Source: Tubiluchus corallicola (Eukaryota > Priapulida > Priapulimorpha > Priapulimorphida > Tubiluchidae). From it: a DNA stretch of 62,000 nucleotides. A program made the position numbers and the translations under genes. The notes beneath the pieces were generated by a model. That model saw nothing but the letters and a program-made list of their open reading frames with translations. It ran no database searches and had not been told where the DNA came from. The stretch spans positions 1-62,000 of the forward strand of contig JAQGDQ010000506.1 of assembly GCA_030141605.1 (NCBI GenBank), read 5' to 3'. How positions within the stretch are numbered: the stretch's first letter is position 1; each line of letters opens with the position of its first letter. Below, one piece after another: positions 43,831 through 55,828 of this stretch.

Positions 43831-44297
43831 AGTAGAATATAATTTCAGAAAATATTGCTACAACATTGGTACAATATTGTCATGCCCCCTGAGTTAACCC
43901 TAATTACTGAATAATTGTATTGTTTTGTGTAGATTTTGGTATCCAACTTTATAATTTTTTGTTTTGTTTTCATTTCTTTTCGGTTAATTTGTATCATTTA
44001 TACTGTTTTTATTTGTATTTTTCTCATTTCTTTTTGTTTTTGTTATGTGCAGCATCACCGTCAATTTTTAATATGACTAATCTATTTATAAGAAAGGGCA
44101 GGAGACTAGATGACCCTATGGTCCTTCCCAGCCCTGCTCCATGATTATAATTATTTAATATTTAAAAAAACTTTTGATGTTAAACTAATTGGAGAAAGTA
44201 AATGTTCTATGTCTATGTCTATGTCTATAAGTGTAATCGGCTGTTATAATTGGTATCATATTTTTACAATCATGTAACAAAACGTTTTTTCTTTCAG

Positions 44298-44522
44298 GGT
44301 GATTCAGGTGGCCCATTGGTTGCAGAAGCAACAGGAGAACTCATAGGGATAGCTTCCTGGGTAACGAGCTGTTATGAGGGATCTGACCCAGGCGGGTACA
44401 CTCGTGTGACGTTCTTCCTGGATTGGATCTTAGATATTATGTATAAATATGGGATAATATGGGGTGAAATAGATAATAAGTATGAATTTGGGATGGTATT
44501 TGGTAATATGGTCAACAGATAA
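44298..44522 (+). CDS. Serine protease 1, active-site Ser exon and C-terminus
   Basis: 75 codons including the TAA, acceptor TTTCTTTCAG in phase 0. It encodes GDSGGPLVAEATGELIGIAS, WVTSCYEGSDPGGYTRVTFF and LDWILDIMYKYG, then a 20-residue extension. GDSGGPL carries the catalytic Ser195; SC before YEGSDPG is Cys220, pairing with the Cys191 of the preceding exon. Probably secreted, like the family. The extra C-terminal tail is unusual but not assignable. Confidence 0.88.
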   Translation, partial: GDSGGPLVAEATGELIGIASWVTSCYEGSDPGGYTRVTFFLDWILDIMYKYGIIWGEIDNKYEFGMVFGNMVNR

Positions 44523-44814
44523 TTACTGGGAAAGGAAAGTAACTTTTCTCAGCAAGCAAGGAACGCCCGACACTGAAGTAGAAATCTTTGGAAAAAAATC
44601 ACAAAAATCAGCAATTATTATTTATGCTTGTCGGGAAATTTTTGAATTCGGTGTAGCTCCTTATATGCAAGAATTGCTTTGTTTGTATTGTTTGAGATTT
44701 AATCAGGCAATGATACCGAAAAGCATTAATAGATCTATGTTAAAATAGCACAGTAAAACTGATACTGAACTAATTTATTAATCTTAGTCAAATAAGCGTT
44801 TATAATTTTAATAT

Positions 44815-45298
44815 GTAATAGCAAGCTTGCTTATGTCTTGGTTTATTATGTAAAAACAAGCTTGCTTATGTCTTGGTTTATTATGTAATAACAAGCTTGC
44901 TTATGTATTGGTTTATTATGTAATAACAAGCTTGCTTATCTCTTGGTTTATTATGTAATAACAAGCTTGCTTATGTATTGGTTTATTATGTAATAACAAG
45001 CTTGCTTATGTATTGGTTTATTATGTAATAACAAGCTTGCTTATCTCTTGGTTTATTATGTAATAACAAGCTTGCTTATGTATTGGTTTATTATGTAATA
45101 ACAAGCTTGCTTATGTATTGGTTTATTATGTAATAACAAGCTTGCTTATCTCTTGGTTTATTATGTAATAACAAGCTTGCTTATGTATTGGTTTATTATG
45201 TAATAACAAGCTTGCTTATGTATTGGTTTATTGTGTAATAGCAGACTTGCTTACGTCTTGGTTTATTATGTAATAGCAAGCTTGCTTATGTCTTGGTG
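44815..45298 (+). repeat. 35-bp minisatellite, ~14 copies
   Basis: The unit is GTAATAACAAGCTTGCTTAT plus GTATTGGTTTATTAT. The period is 35 bp, with two main variants (TTATGTATTGG and TTATCTCTTGG) that alternate in a three-unit pattern. It lies between the two proteases. Confidence 0.95.
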
Positions 45299-45596
45299 AG
45301 CAGCTCAAGATATTTGTCAGCATTGCGGTGTCTTCGTTTCAGCTCTAGGGTGATCTATGGACTGACTGAAAAATAAATTCTCACTAATTAATAAGTTATT
45401 GTGTTGCGTGTCAGTTATTTTAAGCTTCATACACGTATGTATTGGTGAAAGGTAGAAGTGCTTGATGGAAAATAAATAAAGCAACGAGCAATCTGCTATA
45501 TAATAATGTTGTTGTACTTTGATGTATAAGTAAACATTACAAAAAGTGACTGAAATACAGGTTTTTGAAATACAGGTTTCTTGCCACGAACATCAT

Positions 45597-45685
45597 CAAC
45601 ACCACCAATACCAACACCACCAAAACCACCACCACCAACACCACCACCACCACCACCGCCACCACCACCACCACCACCACCACCA
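45597..45685 (+). repeat. (CCA)n array directly upstream of the protease 2 activation exon
   Basis: CACCACCAC-type repeats ending 8 bp before the candidate acceptor ACTTAAG. Confidence 0.9.
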
Positions 45686-45693
45686 TACTTAAG

Positions 45694-45759
45694 AGCAGCC
45701 GGAGGTCCGGAAAAATCGTTGGAGGAAATAATGTACGGCCAGGAGAGATTCCTTATCAG
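45694..45759 (+). CDS. Serine protease 2, activation-site exon
   Basis: 22 codons SSRRSGKIVGGNNVRPGEIP-YQ from a CATACTTAAG acceptor to a TATCAG|GTATTA donor, phase 0/0. Cleavage after Lys would free the IVGG amino terminus. The upstream pro-region and signal peptide are not recognised; the DNA before it is a CCA microsatellite. Confidence 0.75.
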
Positions 45760-46858
45760 GTATTACAATTATTTGAATTCGTGAGTGTAATGAAAACAGA
45801 GTTACGTATAATTGTATCAGATCAATGGCTCTGCTTGGCTTGTTCCATCTAGATTGGAATTCAGACGAGATCTGGTATTTTGTGTCCTGAAAGCACACCA
45901 GGTTCAAATCTTAATTTCGTCCGCCATTAGCAGGGTTTTTCATTTACAACATAGGTCTGCTGTAAGGTTCTTACACATAGCTAAACTAGATCTTGCTGTA
46001 GTATAGTCTGTGGGAAGGGCTTCCTACCTATCACCCCTCCTTTCATAATATACTATAACCTATCCATACATAACATGATCTTGGAAAGTACATGACACAA
46101 ATATCCAGGAGAGTACAGTGTAACTGCTGAATCTGAAAGCAGCCAAAAATGCTTTAACTTTTAACTTTAACTTTACTTTACGAAAATGGTTAGAATCCTA
46201 ATCTTGGTTGTAAGAGTCTCTGATAATGACCTGTTCTAATTTATCTAAACAGAGTAAAAAGTGAATAAAAATAGAAAACATAATCATAATCTTTTCCTCC
46301 ATTTCATATAAGATTTTGTTGTTGGAATGTTCGAAATATATGTATGTCATGGTCAACATGGAAAACCATAATGCCTAAATAAACCCCCGTAAAACGTAAC
46401 ATCAAGCCTTAGACACGCTGGTTTTTCAAGTGAGCCCTTCGACACCTCTCTAAAGACATATTAATTATACCTGTGTCGTTGAATTTTTGGTTCATATGCC
46501 TTGCTGCCCTCTGGAAAATTGTAGGACAACAACCGCCCACGTATGTTGCACAACCCTTTTATTGTGAATAAAATATGAGGCTACAGGTTAGTCAGATTTG
46601 TGGATGAGTTGGGAGGTAAAGAGTTGCACCCCCACCGTACAAATCTACTAGCTCCCAACACCTGCATTCTACTGGGTTTGAAATTAAGTCTTTCATTATC
46701 AACATGAATTTCTTCACTCGGTCGTCAGTTTATGCCATTAAGTTCATTCACTAAATCTGAACCTCTGCGTATGAGCTTGAGTGCTTAAACATGGAGCAAC
46801 TTCAAGCATGATTAAATGATATTCACAGATGTTCAAACACTGAACGTTTTGCCAACAG

Positions 46859-46959
46859 GTGGCGCTTGTCGTCCACGATAGTTTCCGATGTGGAGGATCT
46901 TTGATTAGCAAAGAGTGGGTAATGACAGCTGCACATTGCATGCCAAGTTATTTCAGTCG
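46859..46959 (+). CDS. Serine protease 2, catalytic His exon
   Basis: 101 bp, acceptor TTTTGCCAACAG (phase 0) and donor CAGTCG|GTGAGT (phase 2). It encodes [20 protein letters not shown] and [19 protein letters not shown] and TAAHC are the standard motifs with Cys42-Cys58 and the catalytic His57. Confidence 0.9.
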
Positions 46960-47309
46960 GTGAGTATTTGGGCGGCTTTTCAAGAAGGTTTTCCTAATTA
47001 GACTTTCAAAATTCAATTATATGCTAATTCGGAATGTGAAGCAACGATGGCTATTCTCTTGCAGCACACATGCGCATTTACGTTTTGCTTGCACGTGCTT
47101 GTAAACGTGCAAACCTTAATAACATGCTACGTTTCACGTGACGTGATCCTTCCGTGTCATTCTAAATAAGTGCCTTATTGTGTACAGTCTAGAAAATAGT
47201 TAATATAGTAATTAAAATACTGTATTTATTTCACTTTGATTCTACTGAAGTATCGTGACGTGCATCTGTAATTACAAACATGAAACAGACGCTATTTTAA
47301 TTGAAAATG

Positions 47310-47840
47310 CAGAAGGCCCCGCAAAAAAATTTGTGTATAAAATACACATATAATCAAAAATACGCAAGCATCCTACATAGTCCTCATTTATATAGCAAAG
47401 TCAGTAGCAGCAGCTTTTACTGAATTAAAGCTATAAGTTTATAAACAGAGTATAATGGATGACGTCACAACAATGGCTTTGCCTCAGCAGTTTTCCAAGC
47501 GAAAATTGCCGAAAATAGAACATGTAATTAACTCGTCGATACTCCTTTCGGTGGACGTGTCCTAAAATATAGCCTACACCATCTTGTAGCCCTGTTCTTG
47601 CTCTTTCTAAAGAGCCCCATATCTCTTTCCGAAAGTCCCACCAGGCGCCGCTAGAACGTTTTTCTGCATGCTGTTTGGTCAAAATTTCGAAAAAATCGCG
47701 ACGTGGGTCCGGGAAAACGCCCGTTACTGGACGTGTGGCCCTCTCGGGAATTCTAAATATGCCTATGACACCCACCGCTGAACGGGCTATTCATCCATGA
47801 CCAGCACCACCCATGGCCCGTTCCCGTTCTTCAGATCTCA
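47310..47840 (-). mobile_element. Dispersed element alpha, copy 4 (inverted, longest)
   Basis: Reverse complement of the family. It extends further on both sides than the other copies, from TTTTTTTGCGGGGCC to GAAGAACGGGAACGGGCC. Located in the protease 2 intron. Confidence 0.78.
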
Positions 47841-48387
47841 GGCGTATATACGATGCAGAAGACTGCAGCATTTCAATTAAAATCTTGCCTACATTCTTGT
47901 TTACAATTTACAGATGCATCTGACAACGTCACGATTAATTTAGTTATATTTTCTATTTATTTAAGTATAACTATTTTATGAACTAGTTAAGCTGGAGGTA
48001 GATTTGAATACGAAAGTACAAAAAAGAAAGCAAATTGAAGTTATAAAAATAAATCTAACCGAATTTGACTTTTTGTCACAGAGATTATATGAAAATCTAT
48101 CTTGGAGATACTAAATTGATGCGATACAGAAAAGAGAGAAAAGTAAGTAACTCTTTGCTTTGTTATTCTCTCAATAACGATAATGACGGTAGTGATCATG
48201 CTGATGATGGCTACAATCCTGATGGTAACTAAGTCTCTAATCAGTTGATAATGGATTCGATGATGATGACAATGATGACGAATGTGGTGATAATTTTGAG
48301 GATTGAACATATTTGGAATTCATAGGATGGTGAAGGCACGACAATTAACACATTCAGTTCTTAAGTAGAGCAGAATTATATTTATCA

Positions 48388-48401
48388 CAACTTTCTCTCT
48401 T

Positions 48402-48458
<57 letters not shown>

Positions 48459-48585
48459 GTCACACTCTCTCTCTCTGTCTCTCTCTGTCTCTCTCTCTCT
48501 CTTTCTCTCTCTCTCTTTCTCTCTCTCTCTCCCTTTTTCTCTCTCTCTCGCTCTCTTGCTTTCTCTCTCGCTCTTTCTTTCTCTC

Positions 48586-48616
<31 letters not shown>

Positions 48617-48780
48617 TTCTCCCTTTTTCTCTCTCTCTCTCGCTCTCTTGCTCTCTCTCTCTCGCTCTTTCTTTCTCTCTCTCTCTCTCTTACTCTCTTT
48701 CTCTCTCTTCCTCTCTCTCTCTCTCCTCTCCTCTTCTCTCTCTCTCTCTCGCTCTCTTGCTCTCTCTCTCGCTCTTTCTT

Positions 48781-48812
<32 letters not shown>

Positions 48813-49005
48813 TCTTTCTCTCTCTCTCCCTTTTTCTCTCTCTCTCTCGCTCTCTTGCTCTCTCTCTCTCTCGCTCTTTCTTTCTCTCTCTCTCTCTCTT
48901 ACTCTCTTTCTCTCTCTTCCTCTCTCTCTCTCTCTCTCCTCTCCTCTTCTCTCTCTCTCTCTCTGTCTCTCTCTGTCTCTCTTTCTCTCGCTCTCGCTCT
49001 CGACG
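48388..49005 (+). repeat. (CT)n-rich tract, ~615 bp
   Basis: Almost pure pyrimidine CT repeats with phased TTT, CCC and G interruptions. The right half repeats patterns of the left half at about 180-bp spacing. It ends 55 bp before the acceptor of the Asp exon; a short alpha-element fragment (GACGCAAAGCC to TAAAGTTAT) lies between. Confidence 0.95.
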
Positions 49006-49060
49006 CAAAGCCTTCAGCAGCTTTACTGAATTAAAGTTATTTTTTGCAACCTCTTTACAG

Positions 49061-49253
49061 GTGGTTGAATAAGCAATACATCCAAACTACAACATCAGTG
49101 GGCACGAGGAAAACGATATAGCTTTATTAAAACTGAATTTCCCAGTGACTTATGATGGTAACATTCAACCGGTCACATTACCGGATCTTGATGAAACGAA
49201 TACGTATGAGGGAGATACCGCTCTAGTCTCAGGTTGGGGATTGTTAAGTTATG
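49061..49253 (+). pseudogene. Serine protease 2, catalytic Asp exon with TAA
   Basis: 193 bp, acceptor CCTCTTTACAG and donor TTATG|GTTGTT. It reads VVE, stop, AIHPNYNISGHEENDIALLK, LNFPVTYDGNIQPVTLPD and TALVSGWGLLSYG. The catalytic Asp102 (NDIALL) and SGWG are intact. The TAA at 49070-49072 sits where relatives have a variable residue before IxHPxY. Confidence 0.85.
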
Positions 49254-49439
49254 GTTGTTACATATTTTGTCAGATTTTTTATCTCTAGCAAGTCTTTTAA
49301 ACATATCTGAACAAAATTTTAAAAAACGGTTCTGATAATAACTAAAAGAAACATAATTGAAAATAAGCATCGAAGTGTAATGATTAAAACAGGGTGAAAT
49401 GGGTTTGCGTGTTGAAGGTAAGAGATTACTGTTTGGTGT

Positions 49440-49690
49440 AGAGATATTGAGTTGTGGTGTGGTGGTTGGGGTGTTGTGTGTTGCAGTGTGTTTGTGGTGT
49501 GATGTAAGAGTAGTGGGTTGTGTTCTGGTGTTGTGTGGCATTGTGTGATGTGTTCTGGTGTGGTGTGGCATGGTATTTTGTGTTCTGATGTGGTGTGGCA
49601 TGGTGTATTGTGTTCTGATGTGGTGTGGCATGGTGTGTTGTGTTCTGATTTTGTGTAGCATGGTGTGATGTGTTCTGGTGTAGTTTGTTT
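49440..49690 (-). repeat. ~32-bp degenerate repeat, TGTTCTGATGTGGTGTGGCA
   Basis: About seven copies of a GTGTTCTGGTGTGGTGTGGCATGGT-like unit; antisense His/Thr-rich readings follow from it. Confidence 0.88.
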
Positions 49691-50703
49691 GCGTCTTACA
49701 GAGTGCAAGATATCTTAACAAATTTTTGCAAAGTTTTTGACGTAATTCTGTTTTGCTTGGGAAGTCCTTTGGTCAATTCAACGTTTTTTGTTACTCATCT
49801 GCGAACAATGTATTTTTAAAAAGTGCAGATTTTGTGTAATTTTGACGGACAGTCCGTAGTACTCTTAAGATAAAAAAAAACTTGAAAATTTTGCACTGAT
49901 TTTATTAAATTTCTTGGCTTTCTTCTTATTGAGATCGGATTCCAAAGTTACATTTCCCCAAAGACGGTTTTTTGGTTTTGCTTGTAGAGCCTCTGAACAT
50001 AGCAGGCTACACCAGCATCCTGGCAACGGGTTCCTTCTATAATGCTTCGTTTATGTGAATTTGTAAATGCTGAAGCTGACGCTGCCATAACAGACGCATT
50101 TTTCACGCTGGCGTCAGCAAATAAACAAAATGCACCAAATTAAGTCACCGACTTTCTTTTGAAATGACACCTTCGCACCCAAATTGCACTTATATAAAGA
50201 AGTTAACCAAGAAAAAGCTAAGTTAGAGCTCTTTTTGTAAAAGTGAAATTTCATACTGTACTCTGTATTTCACCTTTAACCCTTTCAGTTCCAAATTATT
50301 TTTTTAATAAGAAAAAAATTTTCTGCTTGGTACTTTTGTTCAATATGTCCGTCTTGTTTAAACATAATAATTTTTTTTGTAACTGTGTCCGTGTGCTAAA
50401 TATAGCCCGTATCCCTGTAGCCTGTATACATTGGGATTAAATGGTTGCTAAACATGATAAAATGCAAATGCTGTAGATTTGGAAATCTGAAGTTTATTCA
50501 ATACATTTAATAAAGTCCTGGAATTTTAACTATTAACAGATCAAATAACGGTCAGTTTTAACATTTTATTAATTTAAAGGCAGAAAATATTCTTGTGTCC
50601 CACGGGATACAATGGGTATGAAAGGGTTGATAGATAATACAAGCACCTACCAAGAATTTAAAGTATTCTTTAAAGATTTCTAACTTTGTTATCGTTTTAC
50701 TAG

Positions 50704-50855
50704 GTGGCGATATGTCATCTATTCTACAGAAAGTTAAAGTTCCAGTAATTTCTAACAGCGACTGCAGCGCTGCTTATTCAAGATTTGGGCGGACTATTTT
50801 TGACAGCATGATATGTGCTGGAGATGTGGAGAATGGTGGCATCGACTCTTGACAA
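50704..50855 (+). pseudogene. Serine protease 2, Cys168-Cys191 exon with TGA
   Basis: 152 bp, acceptor TTTTACTAG (phase 1) and donor CAA|GTTAGT (phase 0). It encodes GGDMSSILQKVKVPVISNSD, CSAAYSRFGRTIFDSMICAG and DVENGGIDS, then TGA instead of the Cys191 codon (TGT/TGC), then CAA. Asp189 (GIDS) predicts trypsin-like specificity in the ancestor. Confidence 0.85.
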
Positions 50856-53265
50856 GTTAGTCAATATTCTACCAAACATTATCAATAACTGCCAAAATAA
50901 TAGTGGATATTAATAATATTACAATTTTATTTAAATTTTCAGTTGCTGTTTTCGTTGTCGTTCTTAATTATTATTCGCTGTAGCTGTTCTTATGATGCCG
51001 TTATTGACGAAAAAATGTTCATATTTCAAAAGTTTAACAAGCATGGCTATTTATTATTGTTGTTATCCTATAAAGATTGTTGCTGCTTTTGAAAGCTGTT
51101 GCTGTACAAATTTTTACTGTTGCAGAGATGAAACTGCAGAACAATAGATTTGTAGATTTGCAAAGATATGTTCCTTTATTTCTATATAAGGGGTCTCTGG
51201 TAAAAATATATTTTGTGATTGATTTAAGTAAGACCGGATGATTGTTTAGACTCATCTTATTTTAATTAAGTGTCCAAAATACATTTTCTTGCTAAATAAA
51301 AGTTAATAATTAGTTAATTAACGACAACCGAACACAGCTATTGCTTACGTAAGAAACTAACTACAGTTTGCGTCAGGCACATTTGCATAGGTGTTACAGT
51401 AGCTTTGAAAGTTTAACGAAATTTGAGTATCCGAGGTAATTATTATTTAATCTAAGCTTTGATTTACAATAATCTATTGTAGTTTTCAATATTTTAGAGC
51501 ATTCTTTATTCTGAACTCGTGTTTACACAATCATCCGGTTTTCCTTTAAATGTGTCTTGTAGTAAGTCTGTCATCTTTGTAAGGATAGCTCAATAAACAA
51601 TCTATATGTTCGAATATTTGTAAGAAAAGACTTCAAAGTGGGTTAGAAAAATGTTACTGCGACAAATAACAGGCTGAAATTTGATTTGTCGAAGATCTTC
51701 TCTGTTAAAGTGAAAACTGTTCCACAGTAAAGCCAGTTTGCCGCTCTAATAGAATTTAACTACTGTCTTTAGCTCTTTTTCTTGTATACAAGTAAAAAAT
51801 AGCAAGTTGAGTTAGGAACTGGCCGTAAGAATTAACAAATAACTTTTCAAAACGGCAGCATAAATATGAAAAACATAAATATTGAAAAACAAACACTAGT
51901 ACTCACGTCATATCAACATAAATTTGAAGGTCACGTGCTAAACATCCAAAAACTAAATTAATAAAACTAAAGAAACATTTTATTCACAATTTTGCTTCAA
52001 TCAACGTTAAAATCTTAGACCAACTAAAGGGGATGAATCGCATGGGAAAACTTAGCTTGTCTTATTAAAGTTGAAATGTTACTTTGAGTAAAATTTAGGA
52101 GTTACGTTTATGAGCTGTGTCGTATAGTGGTAGTACTTGTTGGTGGATTATTGAGGAGGCCGCAGCCGTTTATTGACGTGAGGTGATGACAAAGCTATAA
52201 GATCTGGATTGATGAGCGACTAACACATTTATTTCACAATAATATATTACATGGTAAAATACATATCATAGCTCTGCCAGACCGCCCATGACCTGTTCTT
52301 GCTTCCTCGAGATCCCCCGTGATCTAACCGTCTCATTCCACTTGGCTTCCTTCAGCTTTTTGGACTCACAGCGCATGCGTTATAATTGTTGCCAGTCTGA
52401 CAATTCAGACGGGCAATGTCCATATTTGGAACTCTCAGTCACATGACAGCCGCACCTAAAATCATGGCTTCATTTCTACATATCTCTCATATCCCCTTTA
52501 TAGAGTCATTTCATTACTGAACTACTAATACTAATCATACAATTATCATCTTCTCTTTACTCTTTGCTTAAATACAGCTAAATTGTAACGACTTCAGAAC
52601 TAACAAGTCAGCTTAGATATAGACTGTTTAAAAGCAATACACGTGAAGCTGTGGGCATATAATGTTTGGGGCGCCGAGAATAGGAAAAAATGCAATTTTA
52701 CATTTCTTGAACATATTTACTGTAATATTTTAAGCATAACGGTTTAGTAGTGTACTTGATGGATACTATGGCTAGTAAGAACAGCATAGCTCTAAAAATT
52801 AGTTTGGAGAAAGAAGGTCAATGGATTAGGTTTACATATCATAGTTTTAGTTTTTTGAGAGGTGATTGTATTCTCATTTTTGTAGGAGTGTAATTATAAT
52901 CATAAAAGAGTTTGTATTGATGGAGAGAAATTTTGTATATGTATAGTTATAATATTTTTCAAGGAATATGTTATGAAAGGAGTAAGGAAGACAAAAAACA
53001 AGATTTTGGAGTCGTCAGGATGAACTTGAGAGTCGAGTGTCATCTGCTGAACTCAGTTACTTATTTTAACTGTAATGTTTTTAGCACAACCGTTTATTAG
53101 TGTACTTGATGAATTCTTATGCTAACATCTATTGCAAACATTCTTAATAGCGAATCTGTATCATAGCGCCATCTGATGAAAATAAATGGAGATTTCTGCG
53201 CTCTAGAGACTGATGATTCTTGAAAACTGAAAAATAATAATTGTTACAATTAAGTGCTGTAGTAA

Positions 53266-53562
53266 AGAGGACCTGTTAAACTATGTTGAAAGCATTAGAT
53301 TAAGATAGATAATTAGGTTGAGGAATGCTGGCATGAAGCCGATTAAGGAATTGTGTCACGTGACTAAGTGATTCAGAATCGAGCTCCGCGCAGGATATAT
53401 AAGCCGTGCGATGCGCCCAGCTCGTGGGATTGATATTAGATTGAGTCTGGGAGCCAGAACAGAGAGGCTAGATCAGGGGCTTGGCATTACGATCTATTAT
53501 ATTTATTGTGTTTGATGTTTAATAAACGTGTAGTTTTATAATCAGACTCTTCATAGTTTTGC
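53266..53562 (+). mobile_element. Possible solo LTR
   Basis: The segment has a TATATAA box at 53396-53402, a GC-richer leader, then AATAAA at 53521-53526 followed by a GT/T-rich stretch, the order expected in an LTR (promoter, R, polyadenylation signal). No matching target duplication or second copy was identified. It could equally be a host promoter or other repeat. Confidence 0.3.
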
Positions 53563-53638
53563 CATTCCTAAAGCACCAATTATCAGCTATACACAACCAG
53601 TACAACAAATTATTTTTACTGTTGTTAATTATGACTTC

Positions 53639-53758
<120 letters not shown>

Positions 53759-53811
53759 ATAATGATTAAAACTAAGTGTTGTTAATTATGACGTATTATC
53801 ATTATCATTAA

Positions 53812-53967
<156 letters not shown>

Positions 53968-55828
53968 CCCTGCTCTTGTGTGTGTAAACATGACTGCAAA
54001 TTAGGGGAGTATCCAGATGCGTACGCTGAAATGAACTTACCTTAAGCTAACAAAAGCGTAAAATATCACTCTTTACTACTGATATGGCTTTAATTTTTGA
54101 TGGCATCATTATTCGTCACTTCTATAATTCTACAATACCTTTGTATTTGTTTACTAATATGGTAATACTACTTACTTAGCAGTTGTAGTATTGAAAAAAT
54201 GCTAGTTGCTATGGGCTTTGCATGATCAAATTGAAGTTATGTTTATATCCAGTGTATGTGCTTGTTAATTCGTTAGTTAAGTCAGGCGTCATCCTGCCAA
54301 CGTTACTGCACTTCTTTGAAAAATTGGATAATAATTATGTGATCATATCATTTTGCATTTTGTGCAGCTATCACCTTTATTTGTTCCTTAACAATATTTG
54401 TTTAGTTTTTCAGTAATTTTTTTCTAAGAAAATTGTAAAACATCAATATTCTTGTTCTTGAAAATGTATGCATTTTTGTGCATTAGAATAGGATGATGAA
54501 ATCTCCACAGAACAGAGTCCTAGATATAACTGAAAAAAGTGTTTGCATAGAATAAATGAAATAGGCCCATAGACGGATACTGTAATAAGAAACTGATATC
54601 TGAAAGCATTAAAAGATGCATATCGAACTGCGCATAAAAATGTCTAAAAGAGAACGTGGAAACAGAAAAATTATTTTCATAATTTGGTAAATGCATTTGC
54701 TGTAATTTATCTTTAAAAATCGATTCATGCATAAAATTGTTGACCTTTTATAGCTAATGTCACAGTAGTTTGTCTGCATAAATTATGTATAATTTCTTAT
54801 AATTTTTGCTACCATATATACAGAGTTTTCAGTGTAATTCAGTTTGTTACCTTGACATGTTTCATCTACTGGTTACCTTTTCCAACAGAGATCATTGGAT
54901 ATTATAAATGTTCGAAAGCTGAGGGCGAATTATTTAAGTTAACTGGAAAATAAAGCAATTATATAATTTATGTATGGATGACAATTAGGTGTTTGACTTT
55001 TTTATTTAAAATCACTATTTAAAATGGCTTTCCTTTACTCCTCCCTTCATAATAAAGAAAGTTCTCCGTGGTAGGGCTGGTTAACTCTGAACCAAAATAA
55101 TTTACTAATGCGTATATACTACATAAATAAATATTAAATACGCAAAGTTATATATTTAATTCGACAAAGTGCTTATCATATATGGTTAGATACACAGGAT
55201 TAACTGTTTTACTTCGACAACACGGTAAATCATAACACGTATAGAAACGAAACGTATACGTATGTGGTGCCATCTGTTGCACCTTGACATAACTAATTAT
55301 CGTAGGACTGAATACGCCAGTTTCAAAATATTATAAACTGAAAATATGTTAGGTTTTAAAATATCACACAATGACTATGCAATGTCGATGGCTAACGATT
55401 ATACAAACAATTATGCGTAAAACAAACAACTGATACTAATTATATTAAGCTAGATTGTAATGGATTCAAAATATAAAGTATTTTGCACTGAACAAGTCAC
55501 ACCATTGATCGAGGAAAATTTCCATCCTAAAATACTGTAATTAGCATGCTTGTTTAAAATAAAATTCCACTAATTGATTAATAGTTTAATTCGTGTAAAA
55601 TAAAATTTATCTGGTAAAATTTATCTCATTAACATTGGTCTTTAACATGTTTAATGTGTTTAAAGTGATCACGTGATCACAGAGATATGACGTCGATCCA
55701 GACTTGATCAGCCTTGTTGCCTTGGTGATGTCCTGCTTGACTCTGGCTTAGGCTCAGGTTAAAGGTGAATACGATGCTGCTGCATAAAATTCTTCTGGCG
55801 TGACTAAACTTTTATCTCTTCCAAACAG
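53968..55828 (+). other. Intergenic AT-rich sequence, nothing recognised
   Basis: Contains only short unrelated open frames on either strand and no tandem array. Confidence 0.5.

Noticed and set aside
47918-48000. Candidate missing linker exon of protease 2 (DASDNVTINL)
   Set aside because: It looks like the strand after His57 but the available acceptor gives the wrong phase and an immediate stop; kept only as a possible relic.
48400-49029. 209-codon Ser/Leu frame and antisense Arg/Glu frames
   Set aside because: Entirely CT/GA repeat translation.
49173-49721. 182-codon antisense His/Thr-rich frame
   Set aside because: Covers a degenerate minisatellite and overlaps the plus-strand protease exon.
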